From NCBI GenBank assembly GCA_902760865.1, contig CACWID010000019.1:1-53380 (forward strand): 53,380 nucleotides of DNA, read 5' to 3'. The stretch is from an uncultured Bacteroidales bacterium. GTDB taxonomy: Bacteria > Bacteroidota > Bacteroidia > Bacteroidales > Muribaculaceae. Shown here piece after piece: positions 17,392 through 25,760 of this stretch. The notes under the pieces are model-generated. The model was not told the DNA's origin, made no database searches, and saw only the letters and a program-made list of their open reading frames with translations. Both the position numbers and the translations under genes were made by a program. The stretch's first letter is position 1, and each line of letters begins with the position of its first letter.

Positions 17392-17399
17392 TATCTTTG
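17392..17399 (+). promoter_or_regulatory. -7 box of recF, almost at the start codon
   Basis: TATCTTTG ends five bases before the recF ATG, implying a leaderless or nearly leaderless mRNA. It is 44 bases from the divergent pgeF box. Confidence 0.55.
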
Positions 17400-17403
17400 C
17401 ATC

Positions 17404-18513
17404 ATGACACTGAACACTGCCACCATACTCAATTACAAGAATATCGCCGAAGCGCGGTTGGAATTCTCTCCCAAGCTGAATTGCCTGATCGGTAACAACG
17501 GCCAGGGCAAGACCAACGTGCTGGATGCCATCTACTACCTGAGCATGTGCCGCAGCTATGCCTCGACAGGCGACAACAGCGCCGTCATCCGCCACGGTGA
17601 GCCCTACATGATGCTGCAGGGCAGCTACACACGCTGCGAGACACCGCTCGAGGTGAGTGTCGCCCTGCAGCGCGGCAAGCGCAAGGTCGTGCGTCGCGAC
17701 GGCAAGGAATACCAGCGCCTGAGCCAGCACATCGGCTTGTTGCCCGTCGTGATGGTGTCGCCGATGGATTGGGACCTGGTGCGTGGCAGTGGCGACGAGC
17801 GTCGCCGTTTCATGGACCTGATCATCTCTCAGAACGATGCTGAGTATCTCGAAGCGCTCATCCGCTATAACAAGGCCGTTGAGCAGCGCAATGCCATGAT
17901 CAAGAAGGAGATGAGCGATCCGCTGCTCTATGAAACCGTCGAACAGGCCATGGCTCTGCACGCCAACCTCATACACGAGCGCCGCAGCCAGTGGACCGAA
18001 CGCTTCCTGCCCATCTTCATGCACTACTACAGTGCCGTGGCTGGCGACGGTGAGACCGTGAGCCTCCACTACAAGAGCCACCTCAACGACGGCACGATGG
18101 CCGACCACCTGGCCGCGACCCGCCAGCGCGACCTCATCCTGGGCTATACCACCCGCGGCATCCACCGCGACGACATTGAACTCATGCTCGACGGCTACCC
18201 CATGCGCCGCACGGGCAGCCAGGGCCAGTGCAAGACCTATACCATCGCCCTGAGGCTGGCGCAGTTTGATTTCCTCAAGGAGAATAACCCTGCTGTGCCC
18301 ATCCTGCTGCTCGACGACATCTTTGACAAACTCGATGCCGACCGCGTGGAGCGCATCGTCGATGTCGTGTCGAGCGACCGTTTCGGCCAGATTTTCATCA
18401 CCGACACCAACAGGACCCACCTCGACGAGATTGTCGCCCGCCACAGCGGCGGACACTGCCTGATGAGCGTCGAGGGCGGCAACGTGACGTTGCAGAAAGG
18501 AGGCCCCGCATGA
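17404..18513 (+). CDS. recF: DNA replication and repair protein RecF
   Basis: A 369-residue SMC-like ATPase that helps load RecA at single-strand gaps. Walker A is at residues 30-37 (G-N-N-G-Q-G-K-T). The ABC signature region appears as 'RRTGSQGQCKTY' and Walker B as 'VPILLLDDIFDKLD'. The N-terminus 'ILNYKNIAEARLEFSPKLN' is classical RecF, which fixes the start. The stop codon overlaps the start of the DUF721 gene (ATGA), a pairing common in Bacteroidota. Confidence 0.95.
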   Translation: MTLNTATILNYKNIAEARLEFSPKLNCLIGNNGQGKTNVLDAIYYLSMCRSYASTGDNSAVIRHGEPYMMLQGSYTRCETPLEVSVALQRGKRKVVRRDGKEYQRLSQHIGLLPVVMVSPMDWDLVRGSGDERRRFMDLIISQNDAEYLEALIRYNKAVEQRNAMIKKEMSDPLLYETVEQAMALHANLIHERRSQWTERFLPIFMHYYSAVAGDGETVSLHYKSHLNDGTMADHLAATRQRDLILGYTTRGIHRDDIELMLDGYPMRRTGSQGQCKTYTIALRLAQFDFLKENNPAVPILLLDDIFDKLDADRVERIVDVVSSDRFGQIFITDTNRTHLDEIVARHSGGHCLMSVEGGNVTLQKGGPA

Positions 18514-18800
18514 AACGCACCGAGGCCCGCAACATCGGTCAGATCATCAATGACCTGCTGCATCACGAGAACCTTGACGTCGCGCTCGATGAGCACCGCG
18601 CCAGTGCGCTGTGGCCTGATATCGTCGGCGACGGCATCAACCGCTACACCATCAGGCGCTATGTCAAGGATGGCGTGATGACGGTCTATCTGTCATCGGC
18701 GGCGCTCAAGAGCGAGCTGTCGCTTGTCAGGGCCAGCATCATCAGTCGCATCAACGAGGCCCTGGGCCGAGAAATCATCCGAGAAATCATCTTTAAATAA
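18510..18800 (+). CDS. DUF721 (DciA-like) protein
   Basis: A 96-residue protein with the DUF721 pattern: 'IGQIINDLLHHENLDVALDE', 'ALWPDIVGDGINRYT', 'VYLSSAALKSELSLVRASIISRIN'. Related DciA proteins assist the replicative helicase DnaB in many bacteria. The start overlaps the recF stop by four bases, implying coupled translation and a role near replication and repair. It is slightly shorter than typical DciA and has no C-terminal extension. Confidence 0.85.
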   Translation: MKRTEARNIGQIINDLLHHENLDVALDEHRASALWPDIVGDGINRYTIRRYVKDGVMTVYLSSAALKSELSLVRASIISRINEALGREIIREIIFK

Positions 18801-18804
18801 AATA

Positions 18805-18840
18805 TCTAGATGGTCTAGACAATCTAGAAAGACTAGAAAA
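18805..18840. repeat. 9-bp-period TCTAGANNN array
   Basis: TCTAGA begins at 18805, 18814 and 18823, with a variant ACTAGA at 18832: a strict 9-bp period with free three-base spacers. It fills the spacer between the DUF721 gene and the thioesterase. A longer array of the same design is at 47197-47268. Confidence 0.8.
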
Positions 18841-18853
18841 ACAGGTAATAACA

Positions 18854-19297
18854 ATGAACACCCACGCTATAGAAGCCCAATATCCTTTCAAGCGCAGCAC
18901 GAGCGTGCAACTGCGCTTCAACGACATCGATGCCCTGGGGCATGTCAACAACTCGGTCTATTTCCAGTTCTTTGACCTTGCCAAGACTGAATACTTCGCA
19001 GGGCTGGAGGTGAATGCCGACATCAACTGGTGCAAGCCCGCCATCGTCATCGCCAACGTGAACTGCAGCTTCCTCGTTCCCACGGTGTTCCAGGAACCCG
19101 TCGAGGTCTTGACCCAGTGTGCCCACCTGGGCAACAAGAGCCTGACGCTGCTGCAGCACCTCATCAACCGCGACACCCGCGAACTGAAGGCCACTTGTGC
19201 CACCGTCATGGTCAACCTCGACCCCGAGACCAACCAGCCGGCCCCGCTGCCCAAGGTGTGGCGCGACGCCATCGTCGCCTACGAGGGCCACGAGTAA
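18854..19297 (+). CDS. acyl-CoA thioesterase, hotdog (4HBT/FadM-like)
   Basis: A 147-residue single-domain hotdog protein. 'LRFNDIDALGHVNNSVYFQFFDLAKTEYF' is the 4HBT active-site stretch, with the catalytic Asp in N-D-I-D and the H-V-N-N motif. It likely hydrolyses an acyl-CoA; the substrate is not evident. It is the third gene of the recF group, separated by a TCTAGA array, and ends in a good terminator. Confidence 0.86.
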   Translation: MNTHAIEAQYPFKRSTSVQLRFNDIDALGHVNNSVYFQFFDLAKTEYFAGLEVNADINWCKPAIVIANVNCSFLVPTVFQEPVEVLTQCAHLGNKSLTLLQHLINRDTRELKATCATVMVNLDPETNQPAPLPKVWRDAIVAYEGHE

Positions 19298-19356
19298 ACG
19301 GCATCACCTCCTCCAAAAAAACGGACACTGCGCCATGCTGTAACTGCGCAAAAACA

Positions 19357-19384
19357 AACCGCCTTGACGGGCGGTTCTTTTTTA
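19357..19384. terminator. bidirectional rho-independent terminator
   Basis: AACCGCC (19357-19363) pairs with GGCGGTT (19370-19376), then CTTTTTTTAT on the plus strand; TGTTTTT follows on the minus strand. It ends the thioesterase gene and the convergent DUF3667 gene. Confidence 0.8.
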
Positions 19385-19401
19385 TAAGTAAAACGTTGTG
19401 T

Positions 19402-20406
19402 TTATTCTTTCTCTGCAGGGCTTTGTTTGGCCGCATTCAATTTCATTTCTTGACGAGTATTCCTGGTCGCCATCTGGTTGACCAAATAGCCCACGCCCAA
19501 AATCAGTGAAGCAATTAGCACATACAACAATGCCGCGCCATATCTTAACTGCTTAGCAAATTCAGGGCTGATTGTTGGGCCACCGGGTAATAATTCGCTG
19601 AAATCCACTGGGAATGACAAATATACAATGGCACCGCCTAACAACGAAACAAATGAGCCCACGACAGCTTGGCGCCATAGCGTTCCCCATAGACTGTAAC
19701 CAAACAATTGCCAGTAGACCACAACATAGTAGATCATAACAACGAATGTGGATATAGCTGACTCAAGTATCATGCTATACATCCCGATAAAGATCAAAAA
19801 AATGGATAACGTTACCTGGATAACAGCAAAGAAAACTTGTATGAAAAATCCTTGAGGCAAAGTGTGCCTAGTGTTGCGTGGCGAGTAGCGGAACATGATC
19901 CATGTAGGGAAAATAGCCAAAGCAGACATGCATAACAGCGTCCAACTATAATGCGCATTGACCCATTCATTGTAACCGCCGAGCGAAACGCCGCCACTCA
20001 CCTCAGTCAAATCCAGATTGATATGGAAAAGACCAGGAATGACCCAATAAAATATAAATGAGTAGATAACTGCTAGAATGAACAGCATCTTAACGGGCGG
20101 GAAACTCACCTGGCGCTTGCCGTTGATGTATTCATCAATCATGTAACCCGGCCGCACTAACAATTGCCACACGCTATAAATCAATGAGCGCGTGCCTAGG
20201 CCCCAGATGTCCATCACTCCCTGGTGGACACTGCGCCAGTTAATTTTTCCTTGATCGACCTTTTGGGAGCAACAGGGGCAGTAATTACCCACAAACCGGT
20301 GACCGCAACACTGGCAGACATGTTCCTCGGAACTGGTGATGTGAAAGGTGCTCGGGCTGCGTTGCCACTGCTTGAAACGCTGATATTTATCTTTAAGTTG
20401 TCTCAT
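19402..20406 (-). CDS. DUF3667 membrane protein, paralogue 1
   Basis: A 334-residue protein starting at MRQLKDKYQRFKQW, chosen because the two paralogues begin the same way (an upstream ATG adds 11 unaligned residues). A zinc ribbon (CQCCGH ... NYCPCCSQK) is followed by 'SVHQGVMDIWGLGTRS', an amphipathic stretch that in all three copies precedes 'GKRQVSFPPVKMLFI' and then several membrane segments. DUF3667 has no known function. The zinc ribbon faces the cytoplasm if the first membrane segment runs outward. Its base composition is AT-richer than the surrounding housekeeping genes. Confidence 0.82.
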   Translation of the reverse strand: MRQLKDKYQRFKQWQRSPSTFHITSSEEHVCQCCGHRFVGNYCPCCSQKVDQGKINWRSVHQGVMDIWGLGTRSLIYSVWQLLVRPGYMIDEYINGKRQVSFPPVKMLFILAVIYSFIFYWVIPGLFHINLDLTEVSGGVSLGGYNEWVNAHYSWTLLCMSALAIFPTWIMFRYSPRNTRHTLPQGFFIQVFFAVIQVTLSIFLIFIGMYSMILESAISTFVVMIYYVVVYWQLFGYSLWGTLWRQAVVGSFVSLLGGAIVYLSFPVDFSELLPGGPTISPEFAKQLRYGAALLYVLIASLILGVGYLVNQMATRNTRQEMKLNAAKQSPAEKE

Positions 20407-20505
20407 ATTCATTGAGTTGCAAGATTTCAAAATAATCAAAACCGAAAACCGAGAGACAGGAATCGAGGCTTTCTTTGCACAATGGCCGTCCTGCTCGTGT
20501 ATTCA

Positions 20506-21444
20506 TTACTTTCTGGCCTGAATGCGTGTCGCTATTCTGTTGATCACATGGCCAACGCCCAACACCATCAGGGGCCATAATAATAGGGCAATCCAACCCA
20601 TAATATAGCTAGTGGGGTTGCTAGGAGTGTCAACGAGTTTATTATTATATAACTCGGGGAATGCTATTAGCACTACAATGAACAGCGTAAAGAGGCCGCA
20701 GAGCAAGACAAATCCCTGCCGCCATAAAGTGCCCCACAAACTGTATCCGAAAAAATGCTTATAAACAATGACATAATAGATCATTACAGCAAAATTAGAT
20801 GAGAATGAGAGGATATCTGGACCGAAATAATCGAAGGGTGTGAACAGGAACTCCAACACAATTCCAATGACCTGCATAAACACCTGAAGGAAGAAGCCCT
20901 CGGGTATCGTGTGGCGCGTGTGGCGCGGCGAGTTACGGAACATGACCCACGTGGGAATGATGGCAAACGTCGCTATGATCAACATCGCCCAGCTGAGATG
21001 GCTTTTATACCAGAGATAAAACCCGTTGAGCTCGCCGAGGTCTTCCTCCCCACTTGACAAGTGGGCAATGTCAGGTAAAAACCAGTAAATCACAAACGAA
21101 TAAATCAGCGTGACGATGAAAAGCATCTTCACGGGCGGGAAACTCACCTGTCGCTTCCCGTCAATGTAGTCACTGATGACGTGACCTGGGCGCAACAGCA
21201 ATTGCCAGACGGAGTAGAGCAACGAGCGTGTCCCAAGGCCCCAGATGTCCATGACGCCCTGGTGTACGCTGCGCCAACAGATGCGGCTCGTATCTGCCTT
21301 TTGGGAGCAGATGGGGCAGAAGTTACCCGTGAAGTCATTTCCGCAGTTTTTGCAGTGTTGGACCTCATCCGACTTGAGATGATATTCATAGGGCTGCTTC
21401 TGCCACTGCTTGAAGCGCTGATATTTATCTTTGAGTTGTTCCAT
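20506..21444 (-). CDS. DUF3667 membrane protein, paralogue 2
   Basis: A 312-residue protein beginning MEQLKDKYQRFKQWQKQP. It has the zinc ribbon CKNCGNDFTGNFCPICSQK, the block 'SVHQGVMDIWGLGTRS', the 'GKRQVSFPPVKMLFI' motif and four or five membrane segments. The closing 'VGHVINRIATRIQ' parallels 'VGYLVNQMATR' in paralogue 1. It lies 99 bases upstream of paralogue 1 in the same direction, and all three copies probably arose by tandem duplication. Function unknown. Confidence 0.82.
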   Translation of the reverse strand: MEQLKDKYQRFKQWQKQPYEYHLKSDEVQHCKNCGNDFTGNFCPICSQKADTSRICWRSVHQGVMDIWGLGTRSLLYSVWQLLLRPGHVISDYIDGKRQVSFPPVKMLFIVTLIYSFVIYWFLPDIAHLSSGEEDLGELNGFYLWYKSHLSWAMLIIATFAIIPTWVMFRNSPRHTRHTIPEGFFLQVFMQVIGIVLEFLFTPFDYFGPDILSFSSNFAVMIYYVIVYKHFFGYSLWGTLWRQGFVLLCGLFTLFIVVLIAFPELYNNKLVDTPSNPTSYIMGWIALLLWPLMVLGVGHVINRIATRIQARK

Positions 21445-21550
21445 ATCCTAATGATTTACAGCATTTAATAAGTGTAAAAGAACAATCTTTTTTACCATTA
21501 GACGCATTGCTTTCCCCAAAAGCTACAACAAATGACCAAAAACTGAAGAA

Positions 21551-22576
21551 CTACTTTGTGCCATTGCCGTAACGCTCGGACCTTTGCTGTCGTCTGGCTT
21601 TGCGCGTGGCGATGCGGTTGATGAGGTAGCCCGTGACTATAGTCAGGGCTCCAAAGAAAATATAGAAGCCGGTCATGAAGCTATTAGCCGGCAACGTGTA
21701 CCCTGGGGCTATTTGGACGTCGGTGGTAAGTCCCATATAGAAAACCATATGCGCCATCAATAACCAATTACAATAAACAAAAATATAGACAAATGCCAAA
21801 CGCCACAAGGTGCCCCACAGGCCATAGCCAAACAGCTGCATGTAACCAATGATGTAGTAAGCCGTCACCACGATGTAAGAGATCGAGAGAATGGTCAGCT
21901 GCTTGAAAAGGAACCAGCACGGCAGCATCAACAAGAAGAGGGTCACTTGCAGGTCGGCAAAAAGGACTTGGATAAAGAACCCCTCGGGCAGCGTGTGCCG
22001 TGTGTGGCGCGGCGAGTAGCGGAACATCACCCATGTGGGGAAGATGACAAAGAAGGACAGTATCAGCATGGACCAACTGAAATGCGTCTCATACCATTCA
22101 TAAAACGGCTTGGACACATTAGTCATGTCTTGGCCCTTTTCTACAGTAAAACCAAGTTCGTGGTAATCAATGCTATATCCGAGGGCATGAAAGTCAGGCA
22201 ACAACCAATGGAAGATGATCGCATAGGCCACCGCGAGAATGAACAGCATCTTCATCGGCGGAAAACTCACCTGACGCCTGCCACTGATGTAGTCGCTGAT
22301 GAAGTAACCAGGGCGCCACAGCAATTGCCAGATACTATACAGAACAGAACGCGAACGCGAGCCCAGGCCCCAAATGTCCATGATGCTCTGGCGCACGCTG
22401 TGCCACCCGATGCGTCCCAAGTCTGCCCGTTGCGAGCAGGTAGGACAATAGCGGCCCGTGAAGGTGAGCCCGCAGTTGCAGCAGCGGTGCTCCTCCTCAC
22501 TCTTGACATATTGCATCGGCTCACGCTGCCAACGCTTGAAGCGCTCGTATTTTGCTTTTAATGATTGCCAATTCAT
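21551..22576 (-). CDS. DUF3667 membrane protein, paralogue 3
   Basis: A 341-residue protein, the most divergent of the three. It starts 'MNWQSLKAKYERFKRWQRE' and carries the zinc ribbon CCNCGLTFTGRYCPTCSQR and 'SVRQSIMDIWGLGSRS', with two extra residues (RS) before 'VLYSIWQLL'. It keeps 'GRRQVSFPPMKMLFI' and the closing 'TGYLINRIATRKARR'. It is first in transcription order of the three. The extra periplasmic loop of about 15 residues distinguishes it from the other two. Confidence 0.82.
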   Translation of the reverse strand: MNWQSLKAKYERFKRWQREPMQYVKSEEEHRCCNCGLTFTGRYCPTCSQRADLGRIGWHSVRQSIMDIWGLGSRSRSVLYSIWQLLWRPGYFISDYISGRRQVSFPPMKMLFILAVAYAIIFHWLLPDFHALGYSIDYHELGFTVEKGQDMTNVSKPFYEWYETHFSWSMLILSFFVIFPTWVMFRYSPRHTRHTLPEGFFIQVLFADLQVTLFLLMLPCWFLFKQLTILSISYIVVTAYYIIGYMQLFGYGLWGTLWRLAFVYIFVYCNWLLMAHMVFYMGLTTDVQIAPGYTLPANSFMTGFYIFFGALTIVTGYLINRIATRKARRQQRSERYGNGTK

Positions 22577-22680
22577 GATTAATCAATGGAGACACAAACT
22601 ATTCCACTGCAAAAGTATAGAAAAAACCATCATGAAACATTTTTCATCGCTCAAAAACTGAAAACTAGACGAGTATTTCG

Positions 22681-22688
22681 TACCTTTG
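22681..22688 (+). promoter_or_regulatory. -7 box of kdsD
   Basis: TACCTTTG lies 30 bases before the chosen kdsD ATG. CTG rather than TTG is found at the -33 spacing. Confidence 0.5.
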
Positions 22689-22717
22689 CAGGTCGAAAAC
22701 CATCTTATACCGATTTT

Positions 22718-23326
22718 ATGGACGTTAAACAATCAATGCAAGAAATACTGGAGGCCGAGAGCAAGGCCGTCCTTAACATACCCGTAACTGATGCCTACGA
22801 GGAGGCCGTGAACCTTATCGTCGAGCAGGTGAAGCACGAGGGTGGCAAACTCGTCACCTCGGGCATGGGCAAGTGTGGCCAGATTGCCGACAACATTGCC
22901 ACCACCTTCTCCTCGACAGGCATTCCCGCCATCTTCCTTCACCCCAGCGAGGCCCAGCATGGCGACCTGGGCGTCGTACAACCCCATGACGTGCTGTTGC
23001 TGCTGTCCAACTCGGGCCGCACCAACGAGATCTGTGCCCTCGTGTCGCTGGCCCACAACCTGTACCCGCAACTCAAGATTGTGGTTATCACTGGCAACAA
23101 GGACAGCGAGCTGGCCCACCTGGCCGACATCTGCCTGTGGACCGGCAACACCAAGGAAGTGTGCCCCCTGGGCCTGACCCCGACGACCTCGACCACGGTG
23201 ATGACCGTCATCGGCGATGTGCTGGTGGTCAACACCATGCGCGCCACGGGCTTCACTAAGGAGGATTATGCCCTGCGCCATCATGGCGGCTATCTAGGCA
23301 GCATCGCCAAGGGGACGAAGTATTAG
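22718..23326 (+). CDS. kdsD: arabinose-5-phosphate isomerase (single SIS domain)
   Basis: A 202-residue SIS-domain isomerase making D-arabinose 5-phosphate from ribulose 5-phosphate, the first step toward Kdo for lipid A-core. 'GKLVTSGMGKCGQIADNIATTFSSTG' and 'LHPSEAQHGDLGVVQPHDVLLLLSNSG' are the KpsF/KdsD motifs, and 'GLTPTTSTTVMTVIGD' closes the active site. It lacks the two CBS domains of E. coli KdsD, as known for the Bacteroides enzyme. The open frame extends 44 codons further upstream, but those have no family match and the promoter lies inside them, so I start at 22718. Confidence 0.88.
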   Translation: MDVKQSMQEILEAESKAVLNIPVTDAYEEAVNLIVEQVKHEGGKLVTSGMGKCGQIADNIATTFSSTGIPAIFLHPSEAQHGDLGVVQPHDVLLLLSNSGRTNEICALVSLAHNLYPQLKIVVITGNKDSELAHLADICLWTGNTKEVCPLGLTPTTSTTVMTVIGDVLVVNTMRATGFTKEDYALRHHGGYLGSIAKGTKY

Positions 23327-23327
23327 A

Positions 23328-23383
23328 TTAGTCGCTAGTCGCTAGTCATTAGTCACTAGTCATTAGTCGCTAGTCGCTAGTAT
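23328..23383. repeat. 7-bp-period array, word YTAGTCR
   Basis: Eight consecutive 7-mers of the form (C/T)TAGTC(A/G), starting two bases after the kdsD stop codon; the last unit is degenerate. It fills most of the spacer before the TPR-GDPD gene. Its TTAGTCA unit is the reverse complement of a unit in the array at 38493-38540. Confidence 0.85.
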
Positions 23384-23424
23384 TATAAAAACTTTTCAAG
23401 AGATAACTCAGATAACCCAAGAAG

Positions 23425-25203
23425 ATGAACTCGCTGCCCATCACCACCGCGCTGCCGCAGCTCAAGAATGACATGACCATCGCACGGGCACAAATGGCCG
23501 TGAATGGCACCATGCCGTCGTGCAAGGGACTCGATGATGCTATCGTCACCGAGATGCAGATGTGCTATATCGAGTACCTGATAGCCGACAAGCGCGACCT
23601 GGAAGCCGAGCAGGTCATTGAGGAGTTCATCTATGACGACGACCGCATGCAGCAGTTGCCCAAGCTCTATGCCGCTTGGCTCTGGCTGGCCCGCATGTCG
23701 TTGCTCATCGACAGCGGCAATCCCTCCCTGTCGCTGGGCGCCGCCGAGAATACCCTGCTCGTCCTCTCAGACCATCAGGGCAAGAAGAGCGAGGACTTCA
23801 ATGCCATCGTCGCCTCGCTGCTGTTCAACCTGGCGCTGGCCCATCACGGCATGGGTGACAACAGCCGCGCCGCCAAGGAGCTGACCAAGGCTCAGCAGAT
23901 ACTGGAGCGCCTGACCAAGCGCAACGACTCGCGCTTCTCGGCCATGCTCCTCATGGCCGTTGAGGCCTCGACCGAGGTCATCAAGTCCAAGACCAAGCAG
24001 ATGAACGTGCTGGCCCACTACCATAGCGCCAGCGAGCTGTATATGAGTGAACTCAACAGCGGCGACGCCAATGCCACCCGCACCGCGATGTCCAATCTGG
24101 TCGATACCCTCGGCAAGGAGGGAGACATCATGCTCGAGATGGGCAACGGCCGCAATGCCGTCAAATATTACACCAAGGCCCTGCGCTACCAGAAGAAGCT
24201 GGGCGACAAGATGGGCCTGCGTGACCTGGAACTGTCCATCGGCCTTGCCAAGGCCCTGATGCGACTCATCAACCGCCGTGCTGCTGCCGAGCAACTGCTG
24301 CGCTCCCTGCTGCCGCTGGCCCAGCGCCTGGACGCAACCGCCCAAGTGACCGAAATTCAAGATCTGCTCAATAACAAGAACAAAAACGTGAACATTATGA
24401 CACTGCTCAAGAGTATTTTCACTGTTGCCCTCATCGTTGTGGGAACCCTGAGTATGCAGGCCCAGCTCATCGTCGGGCATCGCGGCTCGCAATGGGGCGT
24501 GGAGAACACGCGTGCGGCCTTTATCAACGGCGCCAATGCTGGTGCCTGGGGACTGGAGTGTGACATCCGCGTGACCGGCGACGGCACCTTCGTCATCAGC
24601 CACGACAGCAACTACAAGCGCCTGGGCGGTCCGGAGACCCCGATTGCTGACATGACTACCGAGGCAGTCCTTTCTACCCGCCTGACCAGCAAGCGCCACG
24701 GCATCACCTATGCCGGCACGCCATGCACGCTGGGCGAGTTCCTCGACATCTGCAAGGAGTATAATGTCAAGCCCGTCGTCGAGGTCAAGGTGTGCAGCAA
24801 CATCCATAGCAATACCAAGGCCGAGAATGAGCCCGTCTTTGACGGCATTCCCGCCCTCATCAACCTCATTGACCAGAAAGGCCTCACCCAGCAAGTGGTC
24901 ATCATCTCGTTCATGCCCGGCGTCGTGGACTTTATTCATCGCCACTACCCTGACGTTACCGTCCAGGTGCTGGCTGGAGACAGCGATGGCCCCATCGACG
25001 AGTGGGTGGACTGGTGCATCGAGCACAATATGGACCTGGATGTCGTCCACACCATCATCACCAAGGCAGCCGTGGATCGCCTTCACCAGGCGGGTCTCAA
25101 GGTCAACGTGTGGACCGTGGACAAGGTGGAAGACTTTGAGCGCGTCAAGGACATGGGCGTTGACTACATCACCACCAATGCCCGTTTCCCCAAGGAATTA
25201 TGA
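23425..25203 (+). CDS. TPR-like protein fused to a secreted-type glycerophosphodiester phosphodiesterase
   Basis: One uninterrupted 592-codon frame. Residues 1-320 are all-helical with TPR-like repeats (LFNLALAHHGMGDNSRAAKEL, GNGRNAVKYYTKALRYQKKLG). Residues 325-347 form a signal-peptide-like segment starting at an internal ATG (24397): M-T-L-L-K-S-I-F-T-V-A-L-I-V-V-G-T-L-S-M-Q-A-Q. A GDPD domain follows: 'IVGHRGSQWGVENTRAAF', 'ECDIRVTGDGTFVISHD' and 'VEVKV' supply catalytic His and metal ligands. The second half alone (24397-25203, 268 residues) would be a normal periplasmic GDPD. So this is either a gene fusion by loss of a stop codon or two products from one frame. Confidence 0.75.
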   Translation: MNSLPITTALPQLKNDMTIARAQMAVNGTMPSCKGLDDAIVTEMQMCYIEYLIADKRDLEAEQVIEEFIYDDDRMQQLPKLYAAWLWLARMSLLIDSGNPSLSLGAAENTLLVLSDHQGKKSEDFNAIVASLLFNLALAHHGMGDNSRAAKELTKAQQILERLTKRNDSRFSAMLLMAVEASTEVIKSKTKQMNVLAHYHSASELYMSELNSGDANATRTAMSNLVDTLGKEGDIMLEMGNGRNAVKYYTKALRYQKKLGDKMGLRDLELSIGLAKALMRLINRRAAAEQLLRSLLPLAQRLDATAQVTEIQDLLNNKNKNVNIMTLLKSIFTVALIVVGTLSMQAQLIVGHRGSQWGVENTRAAFINGANAGAWGLECDIRVTGDGTFVISHDSNYKRLGGPETPIADMTTEAVLSTRLTSKRHGITYAGTPCTLGEFLDICKEYNVKPVVEVKVCSNIHSNTKAENEPVFDGIPALINLIDQKGLTQQVVIISFMPGVVDFIHRHYPDVTVQVLAGDSDGPIDEWVDWCIEHNMDLDVVHTIITKAAVDRLHQAGLKVNVWTVDKVEDFERVKDMGVDYITTNARFPKEL

Positions 25204-25220
25204 TTTAGGCTTTAGGATCT

Positions 25221-25262
25221 ATTCACTGTTAACTATTCACTGTTAACTGTTAACTATTCACT
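25221..25262. repeat. 7-bp-period array, word RTT(A/C)ACT
   Basis: Six consecutive 7-mers alternating ATTCACT and GTTAACT, ending six bases before the ribH start codon. Confidence 0.85.
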
Positions 25263-25268
25263 ATTATC

Positions 25269-25760
25269 GTGTCAACTGAACTGAATAAAACTGAGGGCGG
25301 TAGCGCCCTTCACACACTGCCCCATGTGGATGGTCTCACCGTGGGCATCGTCTGTGCCGAATGGAATGACCAGATTACAGGCGCGCTGTTGCAAGGCGCA
25401 CTCGACCTGTTCGAGAAAGAAGGGTACGAGGATATCACCGTGGCCCATGTGCCCGGCACCGTGGAACTGACCTATGGCGCAGCGCAGATGGCCCGTAGCG
25501 GCCGCTATGATGCGGTAATCATGATCGGCTGTGTCATCCGCGGCGGCACGCCCCACTTCGACTACGTCTGTGACAACGTCACGCAGGGCTGCGCCTATCT
25601 CAACGCCACCCAGCAGGTGCCCGTCATCTTCTGCGTGCTCACCTGCGACGACCTGCAGCAGGCTCTGGACCGCGCCGGCGGCGCCTTGTGCAACAAGGGT
25701 ACCGAGGCGGCCGAAGCCGCCATCAAGATGGCGCACTTTGCCCGTCGGGTTCAAGAATAG
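25269..25760 (+). CDS. ribH: 6,7-dimethyl-8-ribityllumazine synthase
   Basis: A 163-residue lumazine synthase, the penultimate step of riboflavin synthesis. 'VGIVCAEWNDQITGALLQGA', 'VPGTVELTYGAAQMA', 'IGCVIRGGTPHFDYVCDNV' (the catalytic His) and 'PVIFCVLTCDDLQQALDRAGG' cover the whole family pattern. Translation appears to start at GTG (25269); no ATG fits the conserved N-terminus better. It stands alone with no other rib genes nearby. The stop codon lies inside a 9-bp-period array shared with the convergent symporter gene. Confidence 0.93.
   Translation: MSTELNKTEGGSALHTLPHVDGLTVGIVCAEWNDQITGALLQGALDLFEKEGYEDITVAHVPGTVELTYGAAQMARSGRYDAVIMIGCVIRGGTPHFDYVCDNVTQGCAYLNATQQVPVIFCVLTCDDLQQALDRAGGALCNKGTEAAEAAIKMAHFARRVQE

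Noticed and set aside
22586-22717. A 44-codon N-terminal extension of kdsD
   Set aside because: It contains the -7 box and no family sequence; KdsD proteins start near MDVKQSMQEIL.
23328-23383. Phase-variable contingency locus
   Set aside because: The arrays lie outside coding frames, except a few terminal codons, and units are imperfect. A frame-switching role is unlikely, though effects on promoter spacing remain possible at 37194.
25554-25580. A damaged lumazine synthase motif (RGGTPHF instead of RGETPHF)
   Set aside because: E. coli and others also have Gly at this place, so it is normal variation.
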